Part shown: positions 51,429-62,125 of the stretch, in pieces | Layout: every line of letters starts with the position of its first letter | Position numbering within the stretch: the stretch's first letter is position 1 | NCBI RefSeq assembly: GCF_002563655.1 | Contig: NZ_PDIY01000001.1 | Location: forward strand, 3,446,001 to 3,510,000 | DNA length: 64,000 nt | Direction of reading: 5' to 3' | Source: Bacillus sp. es.034 | Lineage (GTDB): Bacteria; Bacillota; Bacilli; Bacillales; Bacillaceae_B | Notes under the pieces: model-generated | Told to the model about the DNA's origin: nothing | What the model saw: the letters and a program-made list of their open reading frames with translations, nothing else | The model's database searches: none | Program-made: the position numbers and the translations under genes

Positions 51429-52512
51429 GTTGAAGCTCCTTTCTTTTCTCTTCTTTCATCAATTGTAGGAAATCATCGAATAAGTAGTTGGAATCCTCGG
51501 GTCCCGGTGATGCTTCAGGGTGATACTGCACCGTAAAGGCCGGAAAGTCCAAATGTTTCAATCCTTCTACCGTTCCATCATTTATGGCCAGGTGAGTGAC
51601 CTGTAATCTTGACCCGGCTAAAGACTTTTCATCGACTGCATAGCCATGGTTCTGGGAAGTCAGTGCAACCTTTCCGGATTTTAAATCTTTGACCGGATGG
51701 TTGCCTCCACGATGTCCGAATTTCATTTTGAAAGAGTCCCCTCCACACGCCAGGGCAAATAATTGATGTCCGAGGCAGATACCAAAAAGTGGAATTTCAC
51801 CAAGCAATTCCTTGATCGTTTCAATCGCCTGGGGTACATCTTTCGGATCCCCCGGCCCATTCGATAACATGATCCCGTCAGGCTGCAGGCGTCTGATTTC
51901 TTCCGCTGTAGTATCATAAGGAACCACTATTACATCACAATCACGCTTGTTCAATTCCCTTAGGATCCCGTGCTTCATCCCGAAATCCATCAACACCACG
52001 CGGTAACCTCTTCCAGGGCTTGCATAGGCAGTCTTCGTGGAAACCTGCATGACCTGATCTGTTCGTAAATCGGTACCATGCAGCTTATCAAGCATTGCCC
52101 CGGAATCGATTTCAGCTGAACAAATGATGCCTTTCATGGCTCCATGCTTCCTGATGATCCTGGTTAACTTTCTCGTATCGATTCCTGAAATACCAGGAAT
52201 CCCTTTTATTTTTAATAATTCATCCAATGTTGTTTCATTTCTCCAGTTAGAAGGGAAGTCCGCCACTTCTCTCACAATGAACGCTTTGATTGCCGGGGTG
52301 ATCGATTCAAAATCGTCCCGGTTGATGCCGTAGTTCCCTACAAGGGGATACGTCAAGGTGACAAGCTGGCCGCAGTAGGATGGATCTGAAAGGATTTCCT
52401 GGTAGCCAGTCATGCTCGTGTTGAATACCACTTCACCTATACTTTCTTCATTTGCACCGAATCCTTCTCCCACAAAAACCGTTCCATCGTCTAAAATGAG
52501 TTGTCTTTTCAT
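51421..52512 (-). CDS. carA: Carbamoyl-phosphate synthase (pyrimidine), small subunit
   Basis: The glutaminase subunit supplies ammonia to CarB. The N-terminal domain begins [18 protein letters not shown]. The class I glutamine amidotransferase triad is present: nucleophile Cys in [14 protein letters not shown] near residue 243 and His-Glu in [11 protein letters not shown] near 330. Length 363 (364 for PyrAA). It overlaps carB and pyrC by 8 and 4 nt. Confidence 0.98.
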   Translation of the reverse strand: MKRQLILDDGTVFVGEGFGANEESIGEVVFNTSMTGYQEILSDPSYCGQLVTLTYPLVGNYGINRDDFESITPAIKAFIVREVADFPSNWRNETTLDELLKIKGIPGISGIDTRKLTRIIRKHGAMKGIICSAEIDSGAMLDKLHGTDLRTDQVMQVSTKTAYASPGRGYRVVLMDFGMKHGILRELNKRDCDVIVVPYDTTAEEIRRLQPDGIMLSNGPGDPKDVPQAIETIKELLGEIPLFGICLGHQLFALACGGDSFKMKFGHRGGNHPVKDLKSGKVALTSQNHGYAVDEKSLAGSRLQVTHLAINDGTVEGLKHLDFPAFTVQYHPEASPGPEDSNYLFDDFLQLMKEEKRKELQHA

Positions 52513-53795
52513 TGTTCGTTTCCTCCTTCATTCCATACAAGAGATCCCTGATAAAAAGTTGCTTTCGGCCATCCTTTGCATTCCCATCCTATGAATGGCG
52601 TGTTTTTCCCTTTGGACAAAAATCCAGACGGGTCGATTTCTTTTTGTTCATGCAAATCGATGAGCGTAAAGTCCGCTTCTCCTCCTACTTCAAGTAGTCC
52701 AAACGGAAGATGAAATGCTTCACTTGGTTTGATGGTCATCCAGTCAATAAGCTCTTTCAGAGTAAAGGTCCCTTTTTCCACAAAGTTTGTATAAAGCAGC
52801 GGAAAGGCGGTTTCCAACCCGACGATTCCGAACGGAGAGAGCAGCATCCCTTCCGACTTTTCGGCTTCCGTATGGGGAGCATGGTCGGTGGCGATGAAAT
52901 CGATCGTTCCATCCAGCAGCCCCTCTATGAGAGCCTGTCGATCCTCTTTACTCCTAAGAGGAGGATTCATTTTGAAATTGGGATCAAGCCCTGGGATATC
53001 GTCTTCACAGAGCAAAAGATGATGGGGTGTCACCTCAGCCGTCACATTGATACCGGCTTTTTTCGCATCCCTGACCACCCGGACAGATTCTTTTGTCGAT
53101 ATATGGCAGACGTGGTAGTGTACACTGGCTGCTTCAGCTAAAAGCACATCCCTGGATATATGTACAGCTTCACAGATGGAAGGAATGCCTGGCAGGTTAT
53201 GCTCTTTGGAGAATGTCCCATCATGGACCGCTCCTCCATAAATCAAGGTATTCTCTTCACAATGGGCGACAATGGAGGCATCGATTCCAGCTGCCATCTT
53301 CATGGCTTGATACATCATGTCAGCTGATTGTACCCCTACACCGTCATCTGTGAATGCAAATGCCCCGTTTTCTTTTAATGATGGTAAGTCATTAAGCCTA
53401 TCCCCGATTTGTCTTTCCGTGATGGCCGCATATGGTAACACGCGAACACTCGCTGTTTCAGAGATCTTCTGATTAAGGGACTGAAGATTTTCCACTGAGT
53501 CGGGTACAGGTCTTGTATTGGGCATTGCCGCGATGGTGGTGAAACCACCTTTTGCAGCTGATTTCGTTCCCGTTTCAATGGTTTCCTTATGTTCGCCGCC
53601 CGGTTCTCTCAGATGGACATGCAGATCGACAAAGCCTGGTGAAATTACTAATCCTTCCGTTTGAAACTCCTCGTGGTCTTCCCCTTTCAGCTCTGAACCG
53701 ATCTCGATGATCTTCTTATCTTCCACCTTTACATCCACAGTCTCAAGATCACCATTCTTAGTTACAATTCGTGCATTACGGATTAACCAATTCAT
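52509..53795 (-). CDS. pyrC: Dihydroorotase
   Basis: PyrC cyclises carbamoyl-aspartate to dihydroorotate. It is the type I amidohydrolase: metal-binding [14 protein letters not shown] near residue 59, further His in VAHCEEN and VCHISTKES, and the catalytic IATDHAPHT near 303. Length 428 equals B. subtilis. It lies 16 nt downstream of pyrB. Confidence 0.98.
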   Translation of the reverse strand: MNWLIRNARIVTKNGDLETVDVKVEDKKIIEIGSELKGEDHEEFQTEGLVISPGFVDLHVHLREPGGEHKETIETGTKSAAKGGFTTIAAMPNTRPVPDSVENLQSLNQKISETASVRVLPYAAITERQIGDRLNDLPSLKENGAFAFTDDGVGVQSADMMYQAMKMAAGIDASIVAHCEENTLIYGGAVHDGTFSKEHNLPGIPSICEAVHISRDVLLAEAASVHYHVCHISTKESVRVVRDAKKAGINVTAEVTPHHLLLCEDDIPGLDPNFKMNPPLRSKEDRQALIEGLLDGTIDFIATDHAPHTEAEKSEGMLLSPFGIVGLETAFPLLYTNFVEKGTFTLKELIDWMTIKPSEAFHLPFGLLEVGGEADFTLIDLHEQKEIDPSGFLSKGKNTPFIGWECKGWPKATFYQGSLVWNEGGNEQ

Positions 53796-53811
53796 TTCAA
53801 ATTCCCCCTAG

Positions 53812-54835
<1,024 letters not shown>

Positions 54836-54855
54836 ATGTTAAAAGGTGTTTCTAT

Positions 54856-56184
54856 TTATGCAACATCTTGTTTAGCTTTCTCTTCTTCGAATAAATTGTT
54901 ACTTCCTTCACTTTCTTCCCTGCCCGGCAGGACAAGGTTCAGGAACACCCCAACGATTGCTGCAAGGGCCATCCCCGATAGGGAAACCTGCTCGTTGATC
55001 TTTACGAATGCCCCTCCGACTCCGATGACAAGGATGACACTCGAGATGACTAAATTTCGCTTGTTCCCTAAGTCTACTTTATTATCGATCAACATACGGA
55101 GTCCACTTGACGCGATGATCCCGAACAGCAGGATGGATACCCCACCCATGACCGCTGATGGGATCGAACCGATCAAGGCCGTTATCTTGCCGACAAATCC
55201 GAACATGATGGCAAGTACCGCCGCCCCGCCGATGACAAAGACGCTGAACACCCGTGTAATGGCAAGCACCCCGATGTTTTCACCGTACGTTGTGTTTGGC
55301 GGTCCGCCAAGGAAGGAGGCGATCACAGTCGCTACCCCGTCCCCAAGGATAGAGCGGTGAAGACCCGGCTTTTCAATGAAGTTTCGTCCTACGACTTTAC
55401 TTAATACCATCTGGTCCCCTGTATGTTCTGCCAAGGTCACAAGTGCAACAGGAACCATGATCCCTACGATTTCCCAAGAGAAGCTCGGCGTGTAGTCGAC
55501 AAACGGGACAAAGAAGTCAGGCATCTGGAAGAATGGAGCATCGATTACCTGTTGGAAATCCACCAGCCCTGCGAAAACCGCGATGACATATCCTCCGATG
55601 ATTCCAGCAAGAATCGGGACCATCCCGAGAAATCCTTTGAAGTAAATCGAACAGATGACCGTGATTCCCAATGTGGCAAGAGCCACCATGAAGTGCGTGT
55701 TACTGTAAACCAATTGTTCTGCTCCGGGATTTTCATACATGGCCATATTGACGGCCGTTCCGGCAAGACCTAATCCAATCACCATGATGACTGGCCCTAC
55801 CACAACTGGAGGGAGGATCCTGATCAGCCATTTCAATCCAAGCTTTGATATGAGCAGCGCGACGATTCCGTATACAATTCCTGCGAGGAAGCTTCCCATC
55901 ATGGCTGCCTCCGGTCCTCCGAGGCTCTTTGCAGCCAGGATCGGTGCGATGAAGGCGAATGACGACCCCAGGTAAGCAGGGATTCTCCCCTTCGTGATCA
56001 GGAGATAGGCAAGTGTTCCGAGTCCGCTTGAGATCAAAGCAACCCCCGGGCTTAATCCAACCAGGAACGGGACCAGCACCGTTGCCCCGAACATGGCGAA
56101 GAGATGCTGTATGCTAAGTGTAATCCATTTTCCTATATTAGGTACTTCTTCTACGTCTAACACAACTTGTTGATTTTGATTCAT
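54856..56184 (-). CDS. pyrP: Uracil permease
   Basis: A nucleobase:cation symporter-2 (NAT) family transporter that takes up uracil. Its 442 residues hold about 12-14 hydrophobic segments; IPAYLGSSFAFIAP near residue 68 is the first half-helix region, and GDGVATVIASFLGGPPNTTYGENIG near 287 is the NAT signature area. A hydrophilic 30-residue tail ends the protein. It lies second in the operon, flanked by attenuators on both sides. Confidence 0.96.
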   Translation of the reverse strand: MNQNQQVVLDVEEVPNIGKWITLSIQHLFAMFGATVLVPFLVGLSPGVALISSGLGTLAYLLITKGRIPAYLGSSFAFIAPILAAKSLGGPEAAMMGSFLAGIVYGIVALLISKLGLKWLIRILPPVVVGPVIMVIGLGLAGTAVNMAMYENPGAEQLVYSNTHFMVALATLGITVICSIYFKGFLGMVPILAGIIGGYVIAVFAGLVDFQQVIDAPFFQMPDFFVPFVDYTPSFSWEIVGIMVPVALVTLAEHTGDQMVLSKVVGRNFIEKPGLHRSILGDGVATVIASFLGGPPNTTYGENIGVLAITRVFSVFVIGGAAVLAIMFGFVGKITALIGSIPSAVMGGVSILLFGIIASSGLRMLIDNKVDLGNKRNLVISSVILVIGVGGAFVKINEQVSLSGMALAAIVGVFLNLVLPGREESEGSNNLFEEEKAKQDVA

Positions 56185-56225
56185 GTTTGTTTCCTCCTCA
56201 AATACCCATTTTTACCCATTTAAAA

Positions 56226-56313
56226 ACCCTCTTTGTCCTAAAGAGGGCACAAAGAGGGTACAAGAAGGCCTGATTCTACCTTCATTCCCATCCTTTGTCA
56301 GCCTCACTGGACC
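56226..56313 (-). promoter_or_regulatory. PyrR attenuator between pyrR and pyrP
   Basis: The binding loop GGTCCAGTGAGGCT (56300-56313 complement) fits the PyrR consensus. The terminator ACCCTCTTTG (56226-56235) with CAAAGAGGGT (56250-56259) is a perfect 10-bp stem followed by TTTTTAAA. Confidence 0.9.
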
Positions 56314-56332
56314 ACTCTTAAAAGGACTTCCA

Positions 56333-56902
<570 letters not shown>

Positions 56903-56914
56903 TCAATAAAAAAT

Positions 56915-57015
56915 CCCTCTCACCGTAGGGATGAGAGGGCACACTTATCGTTATGATCTGATTGCACGCCAAGAAATGTTGGTCGTACACTGCTCCTTCT
57001 CAGCCTCACGGGACC
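56915..57015 (-). promoter_or_regulatory. PyrR attenuator in the pyrR leader
   Basis: The binding loop GGTCCCGTGAGGCT (57002-57015 complement) fits the PyrR consensus. The terminator CCCTCTCA (56915-56922) with TGAGAGGG (56932-56939) is a perfect 8-bp stem with a 9-nt loop, followed on the minus strand by ATTTTTTATTG. Confidence 0.92.
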
Positions 57016-57045
57016 GTATTAAAGGTTACTTATTCAATTAACCCT

Positions 57046-57074
57046 ATCATAAAGGCCAGGTCGAAATTTGTCAA
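57046..57074 (-). promoter_or_regulatory. Sigma-A promoter of the pyr operon
   Basis: Minus-strand consensus -35 TTGACA (57069-57074), 17-bp spacer and -10 TATGAT (57046-57051). The TGA stop codon of rluD forms part of the -35 box. Confidence 0.88.
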
Positions 57075-57982
57075 CGGTTATTTTCAAGATGCTTAACCAA
57101 TTTCGTGAATTCTTCGGGTAACTCCGCATGGAACTCCATATATTCTTCCGTCCTGGGATGAACAAACCCAAGCACACCGGCATGAAGGGCCTGTCCTTCA
57201 ATGCTCAATGTCTTTCGCGGGCCATATTTTGGATCGCCCGCCAGCGGGAAACCGATGTATTTCATATGCACACGGATCTGATGGGTTCTGCCTGTCTCTA
57301 ATTCACATTCAACGAGTGTGAAATCTTTATATCGGTCCAGCACTTTGAAATGTGTGACCGCTTGTTTGCCATTATCGACGACAGCCATACTTTGACGGTC
57401 TTTGGGATCCCTGCCGATCGGGGCATCGATCGTCCCGTATTCGTGGGGGATCAGGCCATGTACGATGGCAGTATATTTTCTTGTAACGGACTTGTCCACA
57501 AGCTGATTCACCAAATGCTCGTGAGCCATGTCATTTTTCGCTACCATCAGCAATCCCGATGTATCCTTATCAATACGGTGGACAATCCCTGGTCGCAGCA
57601 CGCCATTGATACCTGACAGGTCCTTACAGTGATGCATCAATCCATTCACCATCGTTCCTGAATAATGACCCGGTGCCGGGTGGACGACCATCCCTTTCGG
57701 CTTATTCACGACGATGACATCCCCATCTTCATAGGCGATATCAAGGTTAAGGTCTTCCGGCTCTACATCCAATTCTTCCGGTTCCGGAATCGATACAGTG
57801 ATGACTGCATTCAACGGACATTTGAAGTTAGGTTTGACCGCTTCTTCATTTACTTTAATATGACCTTCTTTAATCCATTGCTGAACCTGGGAGCGGGACC
57901 AATCCTTATTCAACTGGCTTACGACCTTATCGATTCGTTCTCCCTGGTTTTCCTCAAGTATGTTGTGCTGAATTACTTCCAT
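57071..57982 (-). CDS. rluD: RluD-type RNA pseudouridine synthase (YlyB)
   Basis: A pseudouridine synthase of the RluA/RluD family, probably acting on 23S rRNA. An S4 RNA-binding domain (about residues 12-70, [19 protein letters not shown]) precedes the catalytic domain with [16 protein letters not shown], whose Asp (near residue 137) is catalytic. [13 protein letters not shown] follows near 228. Length 303 equals B. subtilis YlyB. It overlaps lspA by 29 nt. The rRNA position cannot be told from sequence alone. Confidence 0.94.
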   Translation of the reverse strand: MEVIQHNILEENQGERIDKVVSQLNKDWSRSQVQQWIKEGHIKVNEEAVKPNFKCPLNAVITVSIPEPEELDVEPEDLNLDIAYEDGDVIVVNKPKGMVVHPAPGHYSGTMVNGLMHHCKDLSGINGVLRPGIVHRIDKDTSGLLMVAKNDMAHEHLVNQLVDKSVTRKYTAIVHGLIPHEYGTIDAPIGRDPKDRQSMAVVDNGKQAVTHFKVLDRYKDFTLVECELETGRTHQIRVHMKYIGFPLAGDPKYGPRKTLSIEGQALHAGVLGFVHPRTEEYMEFHAELPEEFTKLVKHLENNR

Positions 57983-58448
57983 TTTTGTTCTCCTTCTTTG
58001 CTTTTCGTTCGTCTAAATACATATAAATCAGTAACAGTGCTACTCCAATGGTTAATGCTGCATCGGCAATATTAAAAATCGGGAAATCATAGGAAAAGAT
58101 GTATGTATTTAAGAAATCGACCACTTCTTTTCTAAAGACACGGTCAAGAAAGTTTCCAATTGCACCGCCTAGCATGAAAGCAAGACTCAGACTAAACAAT
58201 GAATGTCCTTTTGCATGGACTTGCATATAATACACGATACCTACAATCACTATTAATGTAATAATGTAAAAAAACCACATTTGTCCTTGGAGTATTCCCC
58301 ATGCTGCACCTTGATTCCGATGAGAAGTAAGATAAAAAACATTATCTATGATCGAAATGCTTTCTCCCTCGGTCATTCTTCTTACAACCAACCATTTTGT
58401 TAATTGATCCAGTCCAATTACAACCAAAGCCACTAAATAATAATACAC
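57954..58448 (-). CDS. lspA: Lipoprotein signal peptidase (signal peptidase II)
   Basis: LspA cleaves the signal peptide of diacylglyceryl-modified prolipoproteins. Four membrane segments are visible. The catalytic aspartates lie in [18 protein letters not shown] and in [13 protein letters not shown]. The N-terminal [10 protein letters not shown] is conserved. Length 164, with a short basic tail that overlaps rluD. It stands between ylyA and rluD as in B. subtilis. Confidence 0.97.
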   Translation of the reverse strand: MYYYLVALVVIGLDQLTKWLVVRRMTEGESISIIDNVFYLTSHRNQGAAWGILQGQMWFFYIITLIVIVGIVYYMQVHAKGHSLFSLSLAFMLGGAIGNFLDRVFRKEVVDFLNTYIFSYDFPIFNIADAALTIGVALLLIYMYLDERKAKKENKNGSNSAQHT

Positions 58449-58554
58449 AAAGGCAACCTCCGAACATCTTTAAATGATTACCTTTGCATTTTAGCATAAA
58501 CGGGGAAATAAAGACACTTAAACTGGAGAAGAACGATGGAAACGCGGGAGAAAT

Positions 58555-58836
58555 TTACGAATAGGATGAGATCTTCCCAAACCTTCTCCATTCGTATGCA
58601 TCTTCGATCGTCGTACAGGTCGGGTTCATCATCATGTAATCGAATGGGATTTCTTGCCCGCTCAATTCACAATATCCGTATTGATTATCCCGGACACGAC
58701 TCAATGCCTGTTTCACCTCGGTGATTTCATCGTTTATATATTGCTGGATTAAAGGGTGTTGAGATTGACTTGCTTCAAGCTCTTTCAAGGATTGTTTAAG
58801 CTCTTCTACAATGGATGTGTATCGGTCATATGTCAT
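58555..58836 (-). CDS. ylyA: TraR/DksA-like sporulation protein YlyA
   Basis: A 93-residue protein of the TraR/DksA type: an N-terminal helical hairpin (about 1-55) followed by a zinc-finger-like segment YGYCELSGQEIPFDYMMMNP. Only one cysteine of the usual CxxC pair is kept (CELS), with a second single Cys in PTCTTIED, so metal binding is probably lost. B. subtilis YlyA is made in the forespore and binds RNA polymerase, affecting germination. The ATG at 58834-58836 follows GGAGGG. The upstream neighbour ileS of B. subtilis is missing. Confidence 0.85.
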   Translation of the reverse strand: MTYDRYTSIVEELKQSLKELEASQSQHPLIQQYINDEITEVKQALSRVRDNQYGYCELSGQEIPFDYMMMNPTCTTIEDAYEWRRFGKISSYS

Positions 58837-58853
58837 CTTGATCCCTCCACTTA

Positions 58854-58883
58854 TAGTATGGGGGAAATGACCCTGAATATTGT
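58854..58883 (-). promoter_or_regulatory. Possible forespore (sigma-G) promoter of ylyA
   Basis: The minus-strand -10 CATACTA (58854-58860) is the exact sigma-G box. ACAATA (58878-58883) stands 17 bp upstream as a partial -35; read as a sigma-E promoter, AATATT with a 15-bp spacer also fits. The start would lie at the very edge of the ribosome site, which is tight. Confidence 0.45.
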
Positions 58884-58951
58884 GTTGCAAGATATAGCAA
58901 TTATGGAATTAGAAATATGAACGAAAAGCAAAGTTGAACCCTTCTGTATCT

Positions 58952-59180
58952 CATGGATATCGAAAAAAAGGAGAGAAGTTTGATTACAATAAAGATGCAG
59001 GAATGTACGTTTGTCGTCCTGCAGGGCATCTGGCGGTAAGGAAAGCTCGACAAGGGAAGAGGAACCAATCTACAAACCAAACGGATACAAAGGGTGTTAT
59101 AAGCCCGGCACCAAAACCAAATCATATTCAGTCAGTATTAAATCAGAAGAACATACAAAACAAATCAAATTTCAAAGGAG
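58952..59180 (+). pseudogene. IS1182-family transposase remnant
   Basis: The frame at 58952-59092 reads KKGEKFDYNKDAGMYVC, then GHLAVRKARQG and NQSTNQTDT. The next frame from about 59091 reads GCYKPGTKTKSYSVSIKSEE. Together they match the C-terminal part of IS1182-type transposases, in which these two blocks are joined by about 15 residues (the YFDxxKC segment). So there is a deletion with a frameshift. No start, no catalytic N-terminal half and no terminal inverted repeats are visible. About 75 codons remain of a protein near 480. It marks an old insertion at the edge of the acquired segment. Confidence 0.72.
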
Positions 59181-59628
59181 TGACAACCAATAGCGGTGGA
59201 GTAAAGAAAAACTTTATCCCTGAAAATGCAACCTTGGACATTCGCACAGTCCCCAGTGTTAATCATGACGACATTATTAACGCTGCAAAAAATATACCCG
59301 AAAAAATGATGAGCTTTACTGAAAGTCTTACTTTTACCATAAATGTTAAAAATAATCCTGCGGTTTGAAACAGATAAACAATGTACGTTTATCAAAAAAA
59401 TTCAGAAACCGCTTATCATCAAATTATCTTATCAGCCGAAATACAAAGGACTTGATTTTCATAAAGATGGCTCACAGGTAATTCCAAATTTTCCAATTTC
59501 ATTTATTATCCTTGAACCTGGAGATGACTCGATGGCTCACGTTCGGAATGATCGTATCCCTTCTCCAATCTGTGGCAAAAATAACAGAAATTTTTATTAG
59601 CTATATCCTAGTTAGAACTGACTCATAA
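59165..59628 (+). pseudogene. M20 family peptidase (ArgE/DapE type) remnant
   Basis: Three frames together give the C-terminal part of an M20 amidohydrolase: GGVKKNFIPENATLDIRTVP then NHDDIIN (59192-59280), then after a frameshift near 59366 GLDFHKDGSQVIPNFP and ILEPGDDSMAHVRND (59450-59550), then after another shift near 59560 LQSVAKITEIFISYIL to a TAA at 59626-59628. The DGS and PGDDSMAH motifs are those near the end of M20 enzymes. The N-terminal half is missing and the IS1182 remnant abuts it, so the gene was probably disrupted by that element. Not functional. Confidence 0.72.
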
Positions 59629-59910
59629 GAGCAGATCATAGGAATAATAGATTTTTTTCAATCAAATAATGCTTAAACGAAAACAATTGAAACCAAAGAA
59701 CACTTGGATCTGAAAGTTTATCCAAGCCTTTCTATATGTTCCAATTCTTACACCCCTCATATCCTCATTTTCCCACCAAAAGGAAGAGTCATTCCTCTTT
59801 TTTTCCTAGTTTAAAACAATGAAGGAATTCATGAGCCATAAGTCTTGCTAAAACAAAGTTTTGAAAGTATATCCTACTTTATTGAAAATTCAAAAGTTTC
59901 AAAAAAATAA
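59629..59910. other. AT-rich intergenic stretch without genes
   Basis: No reading frame with a ribosome site or protein resemblance is seen. A weak plus-strand hairpin with T run (AGGAA at 59781-59785, TTCCT at 59792-59796, then CTTTTTTT) could end transcription coming from the remnants. The promoter of the next operon follows at 59911. Confidence 0.5.
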
Positions 59911-59939
59911 TTGACTATCAAAATGTTAGGCATTAGAAT
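59911..59939 (+). promoter_or_regulatory. Sigma-A promoter of the hydroxyacid dehydrogenase-tct operon
   Basis: -35 TTGACT (59911-59916), 17-bp spacer and -10 TAGAAT (59934-59939). A direct repeat, AATGTTAGG (59922-59930) and AATGTTATGG (59940-59949), flanks the -10. A further TATAAT at 59972-59977 lacks a -35. Confidence 0.68.
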
Positions 59940-60007
59940 AATGTTATGGTTTAAATAATAAAACTCAGTACTATAATGTAGAACGATTTTGAAAGGGAGG
60001 AGAAATA

Positions 60008-60991
60008 ATGAAACCTAGTATTTTCGGCACGCAATTATTCCCGGATTCAGTAAAAAATTATTTGGAAAGTTATTTCGACCTTGAGATGTGGGAACAACCA
60101 GAGGATATCCCTCAAGAATTATTGTTTGAAAAAATTAATGGAGTTGAAGGGGTATTAACATCAGGTATAGAAATTAATGATAATTTTTTATCTAAAGCAC
60201 CGAAATTAAAAGCAGTAAGCAATATTTCCGTAGGTTACAATAATTTCGATACTGCGGCTATGAAAAAAAAAGGTATTATCGGTACTCACACACCAGGTAT
60301 TTTAGATGAGACTGTGACAGATCTAATCTTCGGCTTGATGCTTTCAACAGCTAGGAGAATAACTGAGCTTGATTCTTACATAAGAAGCGGCAAATGGTTA
60401 GGCGGAAACGATCGTCACATGTTCGGTCTCGACGTTCATGGAAAAACTCTTGGTATTATTGGTCTAGGTAGAATCGGAGAATCTATTGTGAAGAAATCTG
60501 TAAGCGGTTTCAACATGGAAGTTCTTTACCATAATCGAAACCGAAAGCCTGAAATTGAACAAAATCTTGGTGCTCATTATAAGGAAATGGATGATTTATT
60601 AGCTAAATCAGACTTTATTATTATTATGACACCATTAACAAAGGAAACCTTTCATTTAATTGGAAAAAAGGAATTTGAATTAATGAAAGATACAGCTATT
60701 TTAATTAACGCTTCGAGAGGAGCAACTGTTGATGAACAGGCTTTGATTCATGCCTTAGAAACCAAAAAAATATATGGTGCCGGTCTGGATGTCTTTGAAC
60801 AAGAACCAATCCATTCTACTAATCCTTTATTGAGGCTAGACAATGTTGTCTTAACTCCTCATATCGGCTCTGCTACTGAAAGTACAAGAAAAGACATGGC
60901 TCAGCTTGCAGCTGAAAATTTAGTTGCTGCTTTAATACATAATAATCCTTCTAACGTTGTCAATGAGCTGAGAAGTATTGTAAAAACATAA
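60008..60991 (+). CDS. D-isomer-specific 2-hydroxyacid dehydrogenase (glyoxylate/hydroxypyruvate/2-ketogluconate reductase type)
   Basis: An NAD(P)H-dependent reductase of the GhrB/GyaR group, reducing a 2-ketoacid or oxidising a D-2-hydroxyacid. The catalytic domain is split around the Rossmann fold with GLGRIG at 152-157. The catalytic residues are Arg in INASRGATVDEQAL, Glu in LDVFEQEP and His in LTPHIGSAT (near residue 286). Length 327 fits. GGGAGG precedes the ATG. Codon use is more AT-rich than in the core genes. First gene of an operon with a tripartite tricarboxylate transporter, so it probably acts on the imported acid; the true substrate is unknown. Confidence 0.9.
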   Translation: MKPSIFGTQLFPDSVKNYLESYFDLEMWEQPEDIPQELLFEKINGVEGVLTSGIEINDNFLSKAPKLKAVSNISVGYNNFDTAAMKKKGIIGTHTPGILDETVTDLIFGLMLSTARRITELDSYIRSGKWLGGNDRHMFGLDVHGKTLGIIGLGRIGESIVKKSVSGFNMEVLYHNRNRKPEIEQNLGAHYKEMDDLLAKSDFIIIMTPLTKETFHLIGKKEFELMKDTAILINASRGATVDEQALIHALETKKIYGAGLDVFEQEPIHSTNPLLRLDNVVLTPHIGSATESTRKDMAQLAAENLVAALIHNNPSNVVNELRSIVKT

Positions 60992-61008
60992 AAAAGGAGA
61001 TGAAGAAA

Positions 61009-62013
61009 ATGAAAAAGTCATGGTTGATTTGCATATTTATGATTTCAATTCTGCTAATTGCAGGATGCAGCTCATCAAATGGCAGTAAAGAAGCTTCTAC
61101 AGAAGCAGCAGAAAAAAAGGTGGATTTCCCTACTAAACCTGCAACGCTGATTGTTCCCTATTCAGCTGGAGGCGGAACAGATGCAGTTGGACGAGCTATC
61201 GCCAGTGCTGCTGAAGAACACTTAGGTCAATCAATCGGTGTTGTTAATAAAACAGGCGGCGGCGGAGCGGTGGGTATGTCTGAAGGCGCTAACTCTAAAC
61301 CTGATGGATACACTATGACGATGATTACAGCTGAAGTCACTATGCTTCCGCATTTAGGTTTAACTCCTATCACATACAAGGATTTTAAGCCTATTGCTCA
61401 GTTTAATTTTGACCCATCTTCCCTTGTTGTTCCAGCTGATTCTCCTTATAACACAATTGATGATTTCTTAAATGATGCTAAAGCAAAACCAGGAAAAATC
61501 CGGATTGGTAATGGCGGAACTGGTGCTGCTGGACATTTATCAGCAGTAGCAATGGGAGATGCAGTTGGGGCTGAATTCAGCCACGTTCCTTTTGATGGAG
61601 GTGCTCCTGCAGTAACTGCTGTTCTCGGCGGTCACGTTGAAGCTGTTGTAGTTCAACCGCCAGAAGTACTTGCACAGGTTAAAGCTGGAAAGTTAAAAAT
61701 TCTTGGAATTATGGCGAAGGATAGACTTGATATTTTACCAGACGTACCTACATTCAAAGAAGCTGGATATGACTTTGGTGAAATTGGGGTCTGGAGAGGT
61801 GTTACTGTACCGAAAGATACCCCAGATGAAGTAGTAGCTATTTTAACAGATGCCTTTACGAAGGCTGCAGAAGAGCCGAAGTTTAAAGAGTTCATGGAAA
61901 ATAACGGACTAGGCTTAGTCATTAAAGACGCAAAAGATTTTGAACAATTAATGGCTGACAGCCACGAATTATATGGGGAATTAATCCCACGCCTCGGTCT
62001 TGGGAAAAATTAG
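61009..62013 (+). CDS. tctC: Tripartite tricarboxylate transporter, solute-binding protein TctC
   Basis: An extracytoplasmic lipoprotein of the Bug/TctC family that captures a carboxylic acid for the TctA-TctB membrane complex. The signal peptide ends in the lipobox LIAGC, with Cys20 as the lipidation site, followed by a serine-rich linker. The family motifs IVPYSAGGGTDAVGRA near residue 44 and NGGTGAAGHLSA are clear; the former contacts the carboxylate in known structures. I chose the ATG at 61009, 9 nt after AAGGAG, over the ATG at 61000 that touches it. 334 residues. Substrates in this family cannot be inferred from sequence. Confidence 0.92.
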   Translation: MKKSWLICIFMISILLIAGCSSSNGSKEASTEAAEKKVDFPTKPATLIVPYSAGGGTDAVGRAIASAAEEHLGQSIGVVNKTGGGGAVGMSEGANSKPDGYTMTMITAEVTMLPHLGLTPITYKDFKPIAQFNFDPSSLVVPADSPYNTIDDFLNDAKAKPGKIRIGNGGTGAAGHLSAVAMGDAVGAEFSHVPFDGGAPAVTAVLGGHVEAVVVQPPEVLAQVKAGKLKILGIMAKDRLDILPDVPTFKEAGYDFGEIGVWRGVTVPKDTPDEVVAILTDAFTKAAEEPKFKEFMENNGLGLVIKDAKDFEQLMADSHELYGELIPRLGLGKN

Positions 62014-62033
62014 TTTAAACATGTAATAAATAG

Positions 62034-62083
62034 AGAGCTGGGAGAAGATATCTAGCGAATCAGGTCAAACTTCTCCTGGCTCT
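62034..62083 (+). terminator. Hairpin between tctC and tctB
   Basis: AGAGCTGGGAGAAG (62034-62047) pairs with CTTCTCCTGGCTCT (62070-62083) except at two central positions (wobble possible), followed by TTAATTATT. It would give partial termination, so that more binding protein than membrane protein is made. Confidence 0.65.
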
Positions 62084-62125
62084 TTAATTATTCATTATGA
62101 AATAACTCAGTAAGGAGGATTTATT

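Noticed and set aside
58934-59368. A 144-codon plus-strand reading frame as a real gene
   Set aside because: It fuses the IS1182 transposase fragment with the M20 fragment and begins at a TTG without a ribosome site. Each half continues in another frame, so it is a chance fusion of two pseudogenes.
59343-59600. An 85-codon plus-strand reading frame as a small gene
   Set aside because: Its DGSQVIPN and PGDDSMAH motifs are the C-terminal part of the frameshifted M20 peptidase remnant.
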